Program-made: the position numbers and the translations under genes
Shown: one piece after another, positions 17,753 through 26,799 of the stretch
Position numbering within the stretch: the stretch's first letter is position 1
How the letters are laid out: every line of letters begins with the position of its first letter
The notes under the pieces: generated by a model
Told to the model about the DNA's origin: nothing
Databases searched by the model: none
What the model saw: the letters and a program-made list of their open reading frames with translations, nothing else
NCBI GenBank assembly: GCA_963720775.1
Contig: CAVRGR010000007.1
Span: forward strand, 310,001 to 374,000
Source: JAENVT01 sp963720775
GTDB taxonomy: Bacteria; Actinomycetota; Acidimicrobiia; Acidimicrobiales; Ilumatobacteraceae
Direction: 5' to 3'
DNA: 64,000 nt

Positions 17753-18637
17753 ATGCGCGTCCATCTGATCGACGGAACCTACGAGTTGTTCCGCCAGCAT
17801 TTCGGCCAAGTTGCCCGCCACACCGACGTCGGGCCGTTCGCCGCGACCGTCGGTGTTGTCGCCTCGACGCTGCAACTCGTCAGCGATGGTGCTACCCATC
17901 TCGGAGTCGCCAGCGATCACGTGATCGAGAGCTTCCGCAACGACATGTGGCCCGGCTACAAGACCAGCGCCGGGATGGCACCCGAACTGCTGGCACAGAT
18001 CCCGGTGATGGAGGAAGCGCTGGTCAGCGCTGGTTTCACCACCTGGGCGATGGTCGAGCACGAAGCTGACGATGCGCTGGGCGCAGCGGCCGCCGTTGCC
18101 GAGGCCGACCCTCGCGTCACGCAGGCGATGATCGTCACCCCCGACAAGGATCTCGGCCAGTGCGTGCGCGGCACTCGCATCGTGCAGTACGACCGGCGCA
18201 AGGGCGAGATCATCGACGAGGATGCCGTCAGGCTCAAGTTCGGCGTCGGCCCGCAGTCGATAGCCGACTACCTCGCGCTCGTCGGCGACCACGCTGATGG
18301 CTACCCGGGCATCGCCGGGTGGGGTGCCAAGAGCGCGTCCACCGTGCTCGCCAAGTTCGGCTCCATCACCGAGATCCCCACGTCGTCGCGCGACTGGGGG
18401 CTTCCGGCACTGCGCGGTGCCGAGAAGTTGGCCGTGACCCTCCGCGACAATCTTGAGCTCGCCTTGCTCTTCCGCAGGATCGCCACCATCGAGACCGACG
18501 TGCCCGTGGGCAGTGTCGACGACTGGCTGTGGCGCGGCCCGACGGCCGGTTTCGCCGCGTTCGCCGCCCGCCTGGATACGCCGCAACTGGCCGAGCGTGC
18601 GGCACGGCTGGCCCAACGGCGAGCACCCGCCGAGTGA
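17753..18637 (+). CDS. 5'-3' exonuclease (DNA polymerase I N-domain / flap nuclease family)
   Basis: 294 residues. It begins M-R-V-H-L-I-D-G-T with D7 as first metal ligand, followed by E-H-E-A-D-D-A (acidic metal cluster near 103-109), T-P-D-K-D-L (second cluster near 127-132) and a helix-3-turn region G-D-x-A-D-G-Y-P-G-I-A-G-W-G. These are the standard blocks of stand-alone 5'-3' exonucleases. Such proteins process Okazaki fragments or repair flaps. The 3' end overlaps the predicted 3' stem of the SRP RNA on the opposite strand by about 17 bases. Confidence 0.92.
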   Translation: MRVHLIDGTYELFRQHFGQVARHTDVGPFAATVGVVASTLQLVSDGATHLGVASDHVIESFRNDMWPGYKTSAGMAPELLAQIPVMEEALVSAGFTTWAMVEHEADDALGAAAAVAEADPRVTQAMIVTPDKDLGQCVRGTRIVQYDRRKGEIIDEDAVRLKFGVGPQSIADYLALVGDHADGYPGIAGWGAKSASTVLAKFGSITEIPTSSRDWGLPALRGAEKLAVTLRDNLELALLFRRIATIETDVPVGSVDDWLWRGPTAGFAAFAARLDTPQLAERAARLAQRRAPAE

Positions 18638-18762
18638 GGTGACGGCCAGGCTGTCTGCGGCACACAAGCGCTACCGTTGAAGGCTGCTACCTCCCGGTCC
18701 TGACCTGATTCCCGGACGCCCGTCGCACAGGGCCCGACCGTCACCTCACCGGGCGGGTGCCA
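18621..18762 (-). ncRNA. ffs: Signal recognition particle RNA (4.5S/small SRP RNA)
   Basis: The minus strand carries the SRP RNA apical domain: CAGGTCAGGACCGGGAGG followed by TAGCAGCC (18684-18709), the Ffh-binding helix. Flanking arms close it: GTGAGGTGACGG (RNA 5' side, 18738-18749) pairs perfectly with CCGTCACCTCAC (18634-18645), and the stem continues outward as cacccgcc/ggcgggtg. The boundaries are set from this pairing and are approximate. The 3' stem overlaps the end of the convergent exonuclease gene. A small inverted repeat AGCGGT-C-ACCGCT at 18783-18795 lies just upstream. Confidence 0.88.
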
Positions 18763-18811
18763 CGGTTCAGTGGTGCAAGCCTAGCGGTCACCGCTACCCT
18801 TGCGCTCCCCG

Positions 18812-18896
18812 GGAGGGGTGCGAGAGCGGCCGAATCGGCACGCTTGGAAAGCGTGTGAGGGGCAACCCTCCGTGGGTTCGAATCCCACCCCCTCCG
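18812..18896 (+). tRNA. tRNA-Ser (anticodon GGA)
   Basis: Acceptor GGAGGGG (18812-18818) pairs with CCCCTCC (18889-18895) plus discriminator G. The anticodon loop is CTTGGAAAG with GGA; there is a long type II variable arm and a T-arm GTGGGTTCGAATCCCAC. The 3' CCA is not encoded (the next bases are CTG). It lies divergent from ffs and three bases before the tadA start codon. Confidence 0.95.
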
Positions 18897-18898
18897 CT

Positions 18899-19360
18899 GT
18901 GACGCCACCGTTCACCGACGACCAGGCGATGCGACTCGCACTGGAAGAAGCCGCGGCGGCGATGGCCCACGGCGACGTGCCGATCGGTGCCGTTGTGGTG
19001 CGCGACGGCGCCGCGATCGCCGCCAGGCACAACGAACGTGAGCGGAGCGGCGACCCCACCGCGCATGCCGAGGTCCTGGCAATACGCGACGCGGCACACG
19101 TGGTGGGCCACTGGCGATTGCTCGACTGCACGTTGTACGTCACGCTCGAGCCGTGCGCGATGTGCGCCGGGGCGATCGTCAACGCTCGGGTGGCCCGGCT
19201 GGTCTACGCCGCGACCGACCCCAAGGCAGGTGCCGTGGCCAGTCTCTACGAGCTGTGCAGCGATCCGCGGCTCAACCACCGGCTGCCGATCGTGGCCGGC
19301 TTGCACGCCGACGAGGCCGGCGAGTTGCTGCGCGGCTTCTTCGCCGAACGCCGCAGCTAG
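18899..19360 (+). CDS. tadA: tRNA adenosine(34) deaminase
   Basis: 153 residues. It converts A34 to inosine in tRNA-Arg(ACG). Seen: zinc-dependent deaminase motif H-A-E (T-A-H-A-E-V) and P-C-A-M-C-A-G with its two cysteines, plus the V-P-I-G-A-V-V-V core strand. Start GTG 18899 directly follows the tRNA-Ser gene; the open frame extends into the tRNA, which cannot be coding, and ATG 18929 would clip the conserved first helix. Family proteins also act on free nucleobases, but length and neighbours favour TadA. Confidence 0.92.
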   Translation: MTPPFTDDQAMRLALEEAAAAMAHGDVPIGAVVVRDGAAIAARHNERERSGDPTAHAEVLAIRDAAHVVGHWRLLDCTLYVTLEPCAMCAGAIVNARVARLVYAATDPKAGAVASLYELCSDPRLNHRLPIVAGLHADEAGELLRGFFAERRS

Positions 19361-19366
19361 CGGGTT

Positions 19367-20311
19367 CTAGTGACCCGCACCCATCCCGGCGAACGCACGC
19401 TTGATCGCCTCGGCGACCTCGTCGGCGATCGTCGAGGCATCGACATCGTCGGACGCCGGAGCTGCCGGCGGCGTTGACACCTGCTGCGGCGGCGGCGTGG
19501 TTGCCTGGGTGACGACAGGCAACTGCATGGTCACCAGCGGCGTCACCGGTATCGGCTGCGTCGCCATTGGTGGAGGGGGTGAACCGATGCCGACGGCGCG
19601 CGTCACCGGGACGGCAAGCGTGATCGGCGGGGCATTGAGCCTGTTCTTCGGCTCGCTTGTCGGCTCCGGTTCGGTGCGCGCCTCGGGAACGCTCACCGCT
19701 GCCGCCTCGTGGTGCACCTCAGGAATTGGCCGCTCGGCCGGGACCACCTCGGCAACCACCTCTCGCGCGGCGATCGGCTCGGGCGCGCTGATCGGCTCGC
19801 TGATCGGCTCCGGTGCGCTGATCGTGTCGGGCTCGGAAATTGGCTCGTTGTGACGGCCGACGACCGGAACCGTGTGCGCATACCAACGATCGATCCCACT
19901 GGGATGACGCTTGTACAGAACCAGCTCGTAGCCCTTGACCAGCCGGTTGGAGACATCGACCATCACGTCGTCGGCGAACAGCTCGGCGCACAGCTCGACC
20001 GATGGCCGGTCGATCGTTGGATCGGCGTCGAACATCCGCCCGACGTGCTCGATGCCGTTGACGATCACGGTGCCTCGCTGCATCTGCTCGCGGGTGATCA
20101 CGCCTTCCATCATCAGGCGCACCGCCAACGTTCCATCGGTGCTTCGCTCTGCGTAGTACACCATGCCGTCGCGCATGTAGACACGGGTTGTCGGTGCCGT
20201 GTGCAGGGTCAGCTCACCGGTGAGGTACTGACGGCGAGCCGCCTCGATCACCTGCCAGGCAGGCCGAGGGGTGAAGTCAGTCTCGTCCGGAAACAGGTTG
20301 GTACCAGGCAC
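19367..20311 (-). CDS. DUF4388-like N-domain protein with Pro/Glu-rich tail
   Basis: 314 residues. Residues about 15-130 look like the DUF4388/PATAN-type domain of bacterial regulators: P-A-W-Q-V-I-E-A-A, Y-L-T-G-E-L-x-L, V-Y-M-R-D-G-M-V-Y-Y-A. Residues about 155-285 are a low-complexity stretch with repeated S-x-P-E-P-I-S units, then Pro/Thr/Val-rich; a short amphipathic helix ends the protein. No membrane segment. The domain assignment is from pattern memory and the function is unknown. It is convergent with tadA, six bases apart. Confidence 0.65.
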   Translation of the reverse strand: MPGTNLFPDETDFTPRPAWQVIEAARRQYLTGELTLHTAPTTRVYMRDGMVYYAERSTDGTLAVRLMMEGVITREQMQRGTVIVNGIEHVGRMFDADPTIDRPSVELCAELFADDVMVDVSNRLVKGYELVLYKRHPSGIDRWYAHTVPVVGRHNEPISEPDTISAPEPISEPISAPEPIAAREVVAEVVPAERPIPEVHHEAAAVSVPEARTEPEPTSEPKNRLNAPPITLAVPVTRAVGIGSPPPPMATQPIPVTPLVTMQLPVVTQATTPPPQQVSTPPAAPASDDVDASTIADEVAEAIKRAFAGMGAGH

Positions 20312-20407
20312 AGACCTTCATCGGCAGCCCGTCCAGCAATCTTGAGGGAACATTGCCGATCGGAACGCCCGAGGTGGGGCCCCGTGCGGGCCGCTAACCT
20401 GCCACCC

Positions 20408-20498
20408 GGAAGGATGCCAGAGTGGACGAATGGGACGGTCTCGAACACCGTTGAGGTCTTATGGGTCTCCGTGGGTTCGAATCCCACTCCTTCCGCCA
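20408..20498 (+). tRNA. tRNA-Ser (anticodon CGA), CCA encoded
   Basis: Acceptor GGAAGGA (20408-20414) pairs with TCCTTCC (20488-20494), discriminator G 20495, then encoded CCA (20496-20498). The anticodon loop TCTCGAACA holds CGA; there is a long variable arm and a T-arm GTGGGTTCGAATCCCAC identical to that of the GGA isoacceptor. A -10-like TAACCT lies at 20395-20400. Confidence 0.95.
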
Positions 20499-20521
20499 GA
20501 AACCACTCCCAGCACCGCGGG

Positions 20522-22012
20522 TCACCCGCACCGCAAACCTTCCGCGGGGAGATGGCCGACCGGGTCGACCAGGTAGTCCTCCACAGCGGCCGATGAGCAG
20601 GCGTTGACGCCGTAACCGGTGTGGCGGTTGCCGACGACGGTCACCAGGCGGCCCTGTTCGAGGGCGGCAGCCATCTTGCGTGCGCCGTCCAGCGGTGTCG
20701 CCGGGTCGCCGGTGGTGCCGAGCACCACGATGGGACCGGCGCCCTTGCCGGTGATGGGGATCCGCGGGTCGATCGAGGGTGGGAAGAACGTGCACGTGTA
20801 GTCGCCAACGGTGCCGGCCTCCATGCGCGGCGCGACCGCCTTGAACTCGGGAACCGTTGCATCGGCTTCCTCGACCGTCGGTCGTTCGGTCGAATCCATG
20901 CAGGTGATCACCTCGAACGCCTCGATCAGGTTGTCGTAGGTGCCGTCGGGTTGGCGTTCGTAGTAATCGTCGTACAGGGCGAGGAGCCCCGCGCCGTCAC
21001 CTCTCTGCGCGTCGGCGAGCGCCTGCGCGAGTCGCGGCCAATCGGCACTGTTGTACATCGCCTGCCCAACTCCGCTCACGGCGACTTCGAGTGACACTGG
21101 CGGACGACCTGACTTGCTCGGAAGGGGCGAATCGTCGATGGATTTCATCAATTGGTCGTAGGCGTCCTCGCTATCGCCGCCGTTGTGGAACGCGCAACCG
21201 CTGTCGGCACTGCACTGGGCGAGGAACGTCGTCAAGCTGTCCTCGAAGCCCTTGATCTGCTGCAGGTTCTGTTCGGTCTCCCCGGCGGTCGGGTCGACGG
21301 CACCGTCGAGCACCGCGGCGCGCACCGTCGACGGGAACAACGTCGCCCAGGTGGCGCCCAACTCGCTGCCGTAGCTGAACCCCAGATAGCTGATCGTCGC
21401 TTCACCCAGGGCGGCGCGGATGGCGTCCATGTCGCGCGCCGAGTTGTTGGTGCCCACGTAGCGGTAGAAAGCGCCGTTCTTGTCGACGCAATCGGTGGCG
21501 AACTCCTTGGACAGATCGACGAGCTGTTGACGCTCCTGTGCATCGTCGGGAGTGATGTCGCCCGAGGCGAAGAAGTGGTCGTAGTCGTCTGTGCAGTCGA
21601 TTGCCGGCGTGCTCTTGCCCGTGCCGCGAGGATCCCAGGCGACGATGTCGAAGTGGTCGAGCAGGGCTTGGCCGAAGTTCAGCTCGGCAAACAGGGCGAA
21701 ATCAGTACCGCCGGCACCCGGGCCTCCGGGGTTGACCAGCAGACTGCCGATGCGTTCGCTGGGCTTCGAGGCGAGGTGCCGAGCGATGTTCAGGTCGAAC
21801 GTTCCCTTCGACGGATCGTTGTAGTCCACGGGCACGGTGAAGGAGCCGACCTCGACGTTCCCGGAGCCATCGGTCGGCGTCCAGCCGAACGGGTCGGCGC
21901 TCGGGTCGAAGGTGACGTCGGAGTGGTCGGCTTGCGTCGCTCTGACTGACGCGTCGATCGCACAGCCGGTCAGCAACACGAGACCGCAGATCATGGAAAG
22001 CACGCGCCGCAT
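20522..22012 (-). CDS. Secreted lipoprotein alpha/beta hydrolase, TAP-like family
   Basis: 496 residues from the Met at 22012, chosen because it puts a signal peptide with lipobox L-L-T-G-C right at the N-terminus; the longer frame to 22090 adds unlikely residues. Seen: oxyanion segment N-P-G-G-P-G-A-G-G, nucleophile G-F-S-Y-G, Asp in G-T-T-G-D-P-A-T-P and His in N-R-H-T-G-Y-G, the full triad order of the TAP-like C-terminal family (tripeptidyl aminopeptidase / SCO7095-type). It is likely an exported peptidase or esterase. It diverges from the ABC exporter. Confidence 0.9.
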   Translation of the reverse strand: MRRVLSMICGLVLLTGCAIDASVRATQADHSDVTFDPSADPFGWTPTDGSGNVEVGSFTVPVDYNDPSKGTFDLNIARHLASKPSERIGSLLVNPGGPGAGGTDFALFAELNFGQALLDHFDIVAWDPRGTGKSTPAIDCTDDYDHFFASGDITPDDAQERQQLVDLSKEFATDCVDKNGAFYRYVGTNNSARDMDAIRAALGEATISYLGFSYGSELGATWATLFPSTVRAAVLDGAVDPTAGETEQNLQQIKGFEDSLTTFLAQCSADSGCAFHNGGDSEDAYDQLMKSIDDSPLPSKSGRPPVSLEVAVSGVGQAMYNSADWPRLAQALADAQRGDGAGLLALYDDYYERQPDGTYDNLIEAFEVITCMDSTERPTVEEADATVPEFKAVAPRMEAGTVGDYTCTFFPPSIDPRIPITGKGAGPIVVLGTTGDPATPLDGARKMAAALEQGRLVTVVGNRHTGYGVNACSSAAVEDYLVDPVGHLPAEGLRCG

Positions 22013-22074
22013 CAACCGCGCAGCGTATGGCGCAGCAAGCCTCGTCGCTCGGCGGCACCCGTATCCTCGAACCC

Positions 22075-23940
22075 ATGCGAATGGGCCCACACATGATGTT
22101 GGGGAGCGACAACGAAGCCGTCAAGGGGGCGCGACTCCAGGGCAGCGCCGTGCGGCGCGCGTGGGGGTTCGCCCGCCCGTACCGAGCGATCATCATCTTC
22201 TTCCTCGTCACCATCGTGGTGAGCGCGGTGCTGGAACTGGTACCACCGTTCGCCTTCCGATCGATCCTCGACGACGCCATTCCGAAGAACAACCGGTCGA
22301 TGATCAACGTGCTGGCCGCGATAGTGGTCGGCGCGGCGATCGTCGACGCCCTGCTGGCCATCGTGCAACGGTGGTGCTCGGCACGCATCGGAGAAGGGTT
22401 GATCTGCGACTTGCGCGTCGCTCTGTTCGGCAAGGTCCAGCGCATGCCGATCGCCTTCTTCACCCGCACCCAGACGGGGGCGCTCAGCAGCCGCTTGAAC
22501 AACGACGTGGTCGGCGCGCAGAGCGCCGTCACCAGCACACTCGGCAGTGTGGTCAGCAACGTGGTCGTGTTGATCACCACCCTGTCGGCGATGGTCTTCC
22601 TGGAGTGGCGCCTCACGCTGCTGGCGCTGGTCGTGCTGCCACTCTTCATCGTCCCCGCCAAGCGGGTGGGCAAACGGTTCCAAGCACTCGCTCGACAGCA
22701 GATGAACACCAACGCGGAGATGAACTCGCAGATGGCCGAGCGGTTCAACGTCGCCGGCGCCCAATTGGTGAAGCTGTTCGGTCGATCCGACGACGAGACC
22801 GCGCTGTTCTCCACCAGGGCCGCCAAGGTGCGCGACATCGGCATCAAATCGGCGATGTACGGACGCGTCTTCTTCGTCGCCCTCGGGCTGGTCGGTGCAC
22901 TGGGCGCCGCGGCGATCTACGGCATCGGCGCCAACCTCGTGGTCAGCGGCAACATCAAGCCCGGTACGCTGGTGGCCCTCGCAGCGCTCGTCACCCGGGT
23001 CTACCAGCCGCTCACCGGTCTCACCAACGCACGCGTCGACCTGATGACGGCGATGGTCAGCTTCGAGCGGGTGTTCGAGGTGCTCGATGCGCCGGAGAGC
23101 ATCACCGATCGTCCGGGCGCAATCGATCTCGTCGCCCCGAGGGGATTGGTGCAGTTCGACGACGTCACGTTCCGGTATCCGACGGCGGCCGAAGTCACCG
23201 TGAAGTCCCTCGAAGCGCCCAGCGCGTTGATCGGCCACGACCCCGACCGCGATGTGCTGAGCGGATTGAGCCTCACGTTGCGACCTGGCGAAACCGTGGC
23301 GCTGGTCGGGGCTTCCGGCTCGGGCAAGACGACTCTGGCCGGGTTGATCCCCAGGCTCTACGACGTCACCCGCGGCAGCGTCAACGTCGACGGCCACGAC
23401 GTGCGCGATCTCACGCAGCAGACGCTGCGCGCCGCGATCGGGGTGGTCAGCCAGGATCCGCACTTGTTCCACGAGTCGATCGGCGACAACCTTCGTTACG
23501 CCAAGCCCGATGCCACCGATGCCGAGCTCGACGCCGCGTGCCGCGGCGCGCGGATCTACGACATGGTGGCGGCGTTGCCCGACGGGTACGACACGATGGT
23601 CGGCGAACGCGGCTACCGGTTGAGCGGCGGCGAGAAGCAGCGGTTGGCCATCGCCCGCCTGCTGCTCAAGAACCCTGTGGTGATGATCCTCGATGAAGCG
23701 ACGAGTCATCTCGACAACGAGAACGAGGCCCACGTACAAGCAGCGTTCGACGAGGCGCTGCGCGGGCGCACCGCCCTGGTGATCGCCCACCGGCTGTCGA
23801 CCATCCGTGATGCTGATCGCATCGTGGTGCTCGACGACGGGCGAATCGTCGAAGAAGGCACCCACGAAAGTCTCATGGCGCTCGACGGCCTGTATGCGGC
23901 GCAGGTGCGTGCCGGCGAAAACACGCTGTTACCTGGTTAG
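22075..23940 (+). CDS. ABC transporter, fused permease and ATP-binding subunit (exporter)
   Basis: 621 residues. Six membrane helices in residues about 35-315 (type IV exporter fold), then a nucleotide-binding domain: Walker A GASGSGKT, Q-loop V-S-Q-D-P, signature L-S-G-G-E-K-Q-R, Walker B V-V-M-I-L-D-E-A-T and H-loop A-H-R-L-S-T. A half-transporter expected to work as a homodimer or with another half. Start ATG 22075 leaves room for a divergent promoter; ATG 22027 is also in frame but lies only 14 bases from the opposite start. Substrate not predictable; multidrug or lipid export is usual. Confidence 0.93.
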   Translation: MRMGPHMMLGSDNEAVKGARLQGSAVRRAWGFARPYRAIIIFFLVTIVVSAVLELVPPFAFRSILDDAIPKNNRSMINVLAAIVVGAAIVDALLAIVQRWCSARIGEGLICDLRVALFGKVQRMPIAFFTRTQTGALSSRLNNDVVGAQSAVTSTLGSVVSNVVVLITTLSAMVFLEWRLTLLALVVLPLFIVPAKRVGKRFQALARQQMNTNAEMNSQMAERFNVAGAQLVKLFGRSDDETALFSTRAAKVRDIGIKSAMYGRVFFVALGLVGALGAAAIYGIGANLVVSGNIKPGTLVALAALVTRVYQPLTGLTNARVDLMTAMVSFERVFEVLDAPESITDRPGAIDLVAPRGLVQFDDVTFRYPTAAEVTVKSLEAPSALIGHDPDRDVLSGLSLTLRPGETVALVGASGSGKTTLAGLIPRLYDVTRGSVNVDGHDVRDLTQQTLRAAIGVVSQDPHLFHESIGDNLRYAKPDATDAELDAACRGARIYDMVAALPDGYDTMVGERGYRLSGGEKQRLAIARLLLKNPVVMILDEATSHLDNENEAHVQAAFDEALRGRTALVIAHRLSTIRDADRIVVLDDGRIVEEGTHESLMALDGLYAAQVRAGENTLLPG

Positions 23941-23989
23941 TCGCGCCCATCCGCGATCCTTGTGACACCCCCTCGTCATGATGGTGGGC

Positions 23990-25174
23990 ATGGAGATCGC
24001 ACTCATCATCTGCCTCGTGGCCGCCGTCGCCGCGCTCACGTGGCTGATCGCTCGTCGCAGCTCCGCGCCTGTGGCCGTGCCCGTGGAGACTCCGGTGTCG
24101 GCCGATGTCATCAGCCAGGCAGCCATGCTCGCCGTCGAGCAGGCGATCACGATGAGTCGCGAGCAGCTGGGCGCCCACACGCAGGCCAGCGATGCGGCAC
24201 TCGCCGGTCGCCAGCAGCTCATCGACCAGCGCCTCGGCGAGGTGCAAACCGGTGTGCGCACCGACATCGACCGGTTGTCGCAGCTCGTGCAACAACTCGG
24301 GCAGGCAACGTCCGAGCGGTTCGGTCAGGTCGATCGGTCGTTGCAGGTGCACTCCGAGATCACCCAGATGCTGTCGTCCACCACCAACAGCCTGCGCGAG
24401 GCGTTGGCCAGCTCCAACGCTCGCGGGCAGTGGGGCGAACGCATGGCGGAAGACGTGCTTCGCCTGGCCGGGTTCCACGAAGGCGTGAACTACCACAAGC
24501 GCACGGCCGTGGAGGGCGAGGGGCGGGGCATCCCCGACTTCACGTTCCTCCTGCCGAAGGGGCACGTGCTGTTCATGGACGTCAAGTTCCCCATGGCCGC
24601 ATACCTCAAGTACCTCGAGGCAGGTACCGAAGCCGAGCGATCGGCGCACCGGGCTGCGTTCGTGCGCGACGTACGCGCCCGGGTTCGCGAGCTGGCCCGC
24701 CGCGAATACGCGGCTACCGACGACCGTTCGGCCATCGACAACGTCTTGTTGTTCGTACCCAACGAAACGGTCAGTGCGTTCATCCACGAGAGCGACGTCG
24801 GCCTGATCGAAGAGGCGATGGCCTCCAACATCGTCATCTGCTCGCCGCTCACCTTGTTCGCCTTTCTCGGTGTCATCCGTCAGGCGTTCGACAACTTCGT
24901 GATCGAGGAGACCAGTCAGGAGATCCTGCAACTTCTGGGCAAGTTCGGTCAGCAATGGTCGAAGTACACCGAGTCGGTCGACAAGGTGAAGCGCGGGTTC
25001 GACTCGTTGAACCGCTCGTTCGACGAGCTGGCCACTACCCGCCGGCGGGCACTCGAGCGGCCACTCAACGCCATCGAAGATCTGCGCCGCAAGCAGTGCC
25101 TGCCGATCGACGGTCAGCTGTTCGAGGTCGACGACGGCGACGACATCGACAACGTTCGCGAGCTCGGCGCCTGA
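23990..25174 (+). CDS. rmuC: DNA recombination protein RmuC
   Basis: 394 residues. One N-terminal membrane helix (residues 2-22), a coiled-coil stretch to about 135, then the RmuC nuclease-like domain: Q-W-G-E-R-M-A-E, the I-P-D-F-T-F-L-L segment and D-V-K-F-P as the PD-(D/E)XK core, and conserved N-E-T-V-S-A-F. RmuC limits recombination between inverted repeats. GGTGGG precedes ATG 23990; ATG 23978 is an alternative. Confidence 0.92.
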   Translation: MEIALIICLVAAVAALTWLIARRSSAPVAVPVETPVSADVISQAAMLAVEQAITMSREQLGAHTQASDAALAGRQQLIDQRLGEVQTGVRTDIDRLSQLVQQLGQATSERFGQVDRSLQVHSEITQMLSSTTNSLREALASSNARGQWGERMAEDVLRLAGFHEGVNYHKRTAVEGEGRGIPDFTFLLPKGHVLFMDVKFPMAAYLKYLEAGTEAERSAHRAAFVRDVRARVRELARREYAATDDRSAIDNVLLFVPNETVSAFIHESDVGLIEEAMASNIVICSPLTLFAFLGVIRQAFDNFVIEETSQEILQLLGKFGQQWSKYTESVDKVKRGFDSLNRSFDELATTRRRALERPLNAIEDLRRKQCLPIDGQLFEVDDGDDIDNVRELGA

Positions 25175-25210
25175 CCCCTCGATGCACCGACGCGGCATAG
25201 CCTGTCGCCG

Positions 25211-26540
25211 ATGAGTCAGGTGGCGTTCGACTTCGACCTCGACGACGGCGGTGTGCCCACGTACACCGTGGGCGAGCTCGCCGAGGCCATCAACTCGGCG
25301 CTTCGTCGGCGGTTCACCGACGGCGTCTGGGTTCGTGGCGAGATCCAGGGGTTCAGCGAGCGCGGTGCACACGCCTACTTCCGTCTCGTCGAAGACAGCG
25401 ACGACGGCAAGGCGGCGATCAACGTGCAGTTCTTCGCCAACGCCCGCATGCGGCTGCGGCCGATCCTCACCAAGCATCGCTTGCGGCTTGGCGACGGCCT
25501 GAAGGTACGCATCTTCGGCCATCTCGACTTCTTCGCCCCGTCCGGGCAGCTCGGGCTGAAGATGAGCGGCCTCGATCCGCGATTCACGCTCGGCGAGATG
25601 GCGTTGGAGCGTGATGACGTCGTTCGTCGGCTGGTGGCCAACGGTCTGTTCGACGCCAACAGGCGAACCATCGTGTCGTCCGCTCCTCTGCGCGTGGGCG
25701 TGGTCACCAGCACCGCCGAGCGCGGCATGGGCCGACTTCACCCACGAGCTGCAGCGCAGCGGGCTGGCTTTTCGGTTGCGGGTGATCGACGTTCGTGTGC
25801 AGGGCGAGTCTGCTGTCGAGATGGTCTCGGCGGCGCTGCGAACTCTCACCTGCCACGAGGATCTCGATGTGGTCGTACTGATCCGCGGCGGTGGGTCGAA
25901 GACCGACCTGGCAGCCTTCGACCAGATGGCCATCGCCATGGCCATCGCCGGCTCGCCCCTGCCGGTGTTCACCGGACTCGGTCACGAGATCGACCGCAGC
26001 GTCGCCGACGAAGTGGCGCACAGCTCGCTGAAGACGCCCACAGCATGTGCCGCGGCGCTGGTAGAGCGCGTCAACGCCTTCCAGACCGAAGTCGAACACG
26101 TCTGGTCGGCCATCGACCGTCACGCCAACCGCGCTGTTCGCGAGGCGAACACCTCGCTGGCCACGATCGCCCACCGCGTTCGCCGGGCCACGGTATCGGC
26201 AGTCGAGCGCAGCGACGATCGCCTCGGCCATCGCCGCCATCGTCTTGCAGCAACGGCCGACCGCGCCTTGGAGCGCTCCGCCGATCGCCTCATCACCGCC
26301 CGCGCCGCCCTCGGTCGGGTACCGGCCCGGCTCGAGCCGGAGCTGCGTCACATCGACGCGGTGGCAGCCCGGGTGCGGTCGCTCGACCCGGTGCACACCA
26401 TGGCCCGCGGCTGGAGCATCACCCGCACGGCCGAAGGTGCCATCGTGCGCGACTCCGGCGATCTCGCGCCGGGGGCAACGATCACGACCACATTCGCCAA
26501 GGGCACCGCCCGTAGCCGCGTCGAGGAGACCAACACATGA
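25211..26540 (+). pseudogene. xseA: Exodeoxyribonuclease VII large subunit, apparent single-base frameshift
   Basis: The N-terminal half (OB domain, Y-T-V-G-E-L-A-E-A-I-N, V-R-G-E-I-Q-G-F) reads from ATG 25211; the catalytic half (F-T-H-E-L, R-V-Q-G-E-S-A-V, I-R-G-G-G-S-K-T-D-L, G-L-G-H-E-I-D) reads in the next frame to the stop at 26540. The join lies at 25716-25722. Dropping one base, e.g. G25718, gives V-T-S-T-A-S-A-A-W-A-D-F-T-H-E-L, which fits the family exactly and yields 442 residues. Both halves look under normal selection and xseB follows with an ATGA overlap, so a sequencing or assembly error is more likely than true decay. Confidence 0.9.
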
Positions 26541-26749
26541 CCGAACCAGTCGCCAGCGGGTACGCCGCCGCGCTTGCCGAGCTGGAGACGATCCTCGGCG
26601 AACTGGAGCGTGCCGACGTCGACGTCGATGTGCTCGCCACTCAGGTGAAGCGCGCCGCCGAGCTGATCGGGTTCTGCCGTGATCGCATCGGCAGCGCCAA
26701 GTTGCACATCGAGCAGGTGGTCGCCGACCTCGGCGACGACACCGGCTGA
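26537..26749 (+). CDS. xseB: Exodeoxyribonuclease VII small subunit
   Basis: 70 residues, normal for XseB. Seen: G-Y-A-A-A-L-A-E-L-E-T-I-L motif and a two-helix pattern rich in Glu/Ala. The ATG overlaps the xseA stop (ATGA), a typical coupled pair. It binds the coiled coil of the large subunit to form the single-strand exonuclease. Confidence 0.93.
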   Translation: MTEPVASGYAAALAELETILGELERADVDVDVLATQVKRAAELIGFCRDRIGSAKLHIEQVVADLGDDTG

Positions 26750-26799
26750 CCAGGGTCTGGCCGGTCTCAACGACATCGCTGCGTGATACTTTTGTGGTC

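Noticed and set aside
18800..18898. N-terminal extension of tadA through the tRNA-Ser gene
   Set aside because: The sequence folds as a complete tRNA; GTG 18899 directly after it gives the usual TadA N-terminus.
22012..25972. Two very long minus-strand open frames (22012-23865 and 23873-25972)
   Set aside because: Antisense to the ABC exporter, rmuC and xseA, which have full sets of motifs.
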